This document shows positions 63,442-64,000 of a stretch of 64,000 nt of DNA, in pieces; positions within the stretch are counted from its first letter, which is position 1; the number at the start of each line of letters is the position of its first letter. Location: assembly GCA_003223515.1 (NCBI GenBank), contig QHVI01000039.1, positions 39,914 through 103,913 of the forward strand, written 5' to 3'. The notes under the pieces were generated by a model. That model was not told the DNA's origin, ran no database searches, and saw nothing but the letters and a program-made list of their open reading frames with translations. The position numbers and the translations under genes are program-made. Origin of the DNA: Candidatus Angelobacter sp. Gp1-AA117. GTDB lineage: Bacteria; Acidobacteriota; Terriglobia; Terriglobales; Acidobacteriaceae.

Positions 63442-63542
63442 ACTACACCATTGTAAATTCGCAGGACCTATAATCCCGCTGCTCCCTTGGAGATGCGTGA
63501 AGATTATTCTGTATCTGCTTAGAACCGCAGTAAGTGCGGCTC

Positions 63543-63618
63543 TGGTGGGCCCGGAGGGACTTGAACCCCCAACCAACAGATTATGAGTCTGCTGCTCTAA
63601 CCATTGAGCTACAGGCCC
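63543..63618 (-). tRNA. tRNA-Met (CAU), elongator type
   Basis: A complete 76-nt cloverleaf: acceptor GGGCCTG/CGGGCCC, D arm AGCTC-AATGGTTA-GAGC, anticodon arm CAGAC-TCATAAT-CTG type with CAT, T arm around GGTTCAAGT, and encoded CCA. No C1-A72 mismatch, so not the initiator. CAT could also be tRNA-Ile2 modified by TilS. Its 3' end faces the island and two 3' fragments lie downstream. Confidence 0.88.
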
Positions 63619-63914
63619 CCTTGTGCGGGAGATACTGGAAGTTGTCACGGCAGTCTGCAGGGGCTAAAGCCCATTTTCGGCAGGACTAGGTCCTTCGCTA
63701 TGCTCAGGACGCCCTGATACAAACCTGCGTATGAGACAGCTTCCAAGCGTCTGCTTCAGTGTCGCATAGCTGCTCCGGCATTGCCAAATGCGTGTTGCAG
63801 TTCAGCCGTCCGGCTAAAGCCGGACTCTGGAGTTTCTACATAATTTTATAAAGTTGATTCTCCCCCTGAGTAAACTCTTGATCCAGTTAACTGTTTGTTG
63901 TTTCATTGCTTAGA
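63619..63914. other. Intergenic region with GGCTAAAGCC-type repeats
   Basis: GGGGCTAAAGCCC (63659-63672) and CCGGCTAAAGCCGG (63810-63823) are short palindromes of a dispersed type; a related GGGCTTCAGCCCC lies at 46417. No gene recognised. Confidence 0.5.
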
Positions 63915-64000
63915 ATGAAGCGCAAGAATGTTCTTCGCTCGCGGGAAAAGCTGGCCAAAGCTCTGCCACCCCTGGCTGAGATCGTACGTGGCTCTCTGTT
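63915..64000 (+). CDS. Start of a gene running off the window
   Basis: An open frame from ATG encodes 'KRKNVLRSREKLAKALPPLA' and 'EIVRGSL' before the window ends. The basic helical start followed by 'VRGSL' resembles short acidobacterial DUF6788-type proteins, which often accompany transposase-related genes, but only 28 residues are visible. Confidence 0.45.
   Translation, partial: MKRKNVLRSREKLAKALPPLAEIVRGSL

Overview
The window reads as chromosomal DNA of a Gram-negative soil-type bacterium, most likely an Acidobacteriota (Terriglobia/Koribacter-like). Reasons: moderate-to-high GC, frequent GTG/TTG starts, lpxC (outer-membrane lipid A), the order obgE-nadD-rsfS-rlmH, a 3' remnant of a VWFA-related acidobacterial protein, and many short dispersed intergenic repeats. 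No 16S rRNA is present, so the placement is inference.

Layout. 1-6.7 kb: VOC protein, then obgE-nadD-rsfS-rlmH, cobO and accD-folC. 6.7-10.4 kb: an unusual ligase locus, with a cyanophycin-synthetase-like ATP-grasp enzyme divergent from two further FolC/Mur-ligase paralogues. 10.5-14.4 kb: a candidate conflict/defence gene (trypsin-like protease + STAND NTPase + TPR repeats) with a small upstream partner. 14.5-18.7 kb: acyltransferase, class-I amidotransferase, SDR and exported protein. 18.9-19.8 kb: SocA/Panacea-type toxin-antitoxin-like pair. 20.2-25.5 kb: lpxC and dinG with overlapping 3' ends, der, and two small AT-rich membrane proteins. 25.5-29.6 kb: trmFO, a GNAT acetyltransferase and selB. 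29.8-35.7 kb: the imuA-imuB-dnaE2 mutasome with a GTTC-N7-GTTC LexA-box-like site. 35.8-39 kb: two XRE regulators, then ispD/ispF separated by a GxxExxY nuclease gene lying between near-perfect inverted repeats. 39.1-48.6 kb: tilS-hpt-ftsH, gyrA, VOC protein, cysK-LOG. 48.9-59.8 kb: a histidine kinase with an ethylene-receptor-like sensor, DoxX-like protein, M28 carboxypeptidase, a membrane/FixH-like pair, an unknown gene, about 1 kb of apparently non-coding DNA, and an exported PEGA protein. 59.9-63.6 kb: a small tRNA-associated island.

The island is the strongest candidate for an undescribed system. An intact tRNA-Met gene (63543-63618, minus) has two 3'-end fragments of itself downstream, at 60186-60205 and 61086-61103. 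This is the arrangement left by integration at a tRNA 3' end. Between them lie an HTH protein, a small unknown gene, two overlapping genes that both carry PD-(D/E)XK-like nuclease cores, and a class II tRNA-Leu-like gene whose anticodon loop is 39 nt instead of 7. No integrase is visible. The FolC/ATP-grasp ligase locus and the protease-STAND gene are the next most interesting loci.

Five or more families of short intergenic repeats recur across the window. One copy is read through in frame inside imuA, and two lie in the predicted N-terminus of the FixH-like protein. All calls rest on reading the sequence; no database search was run.
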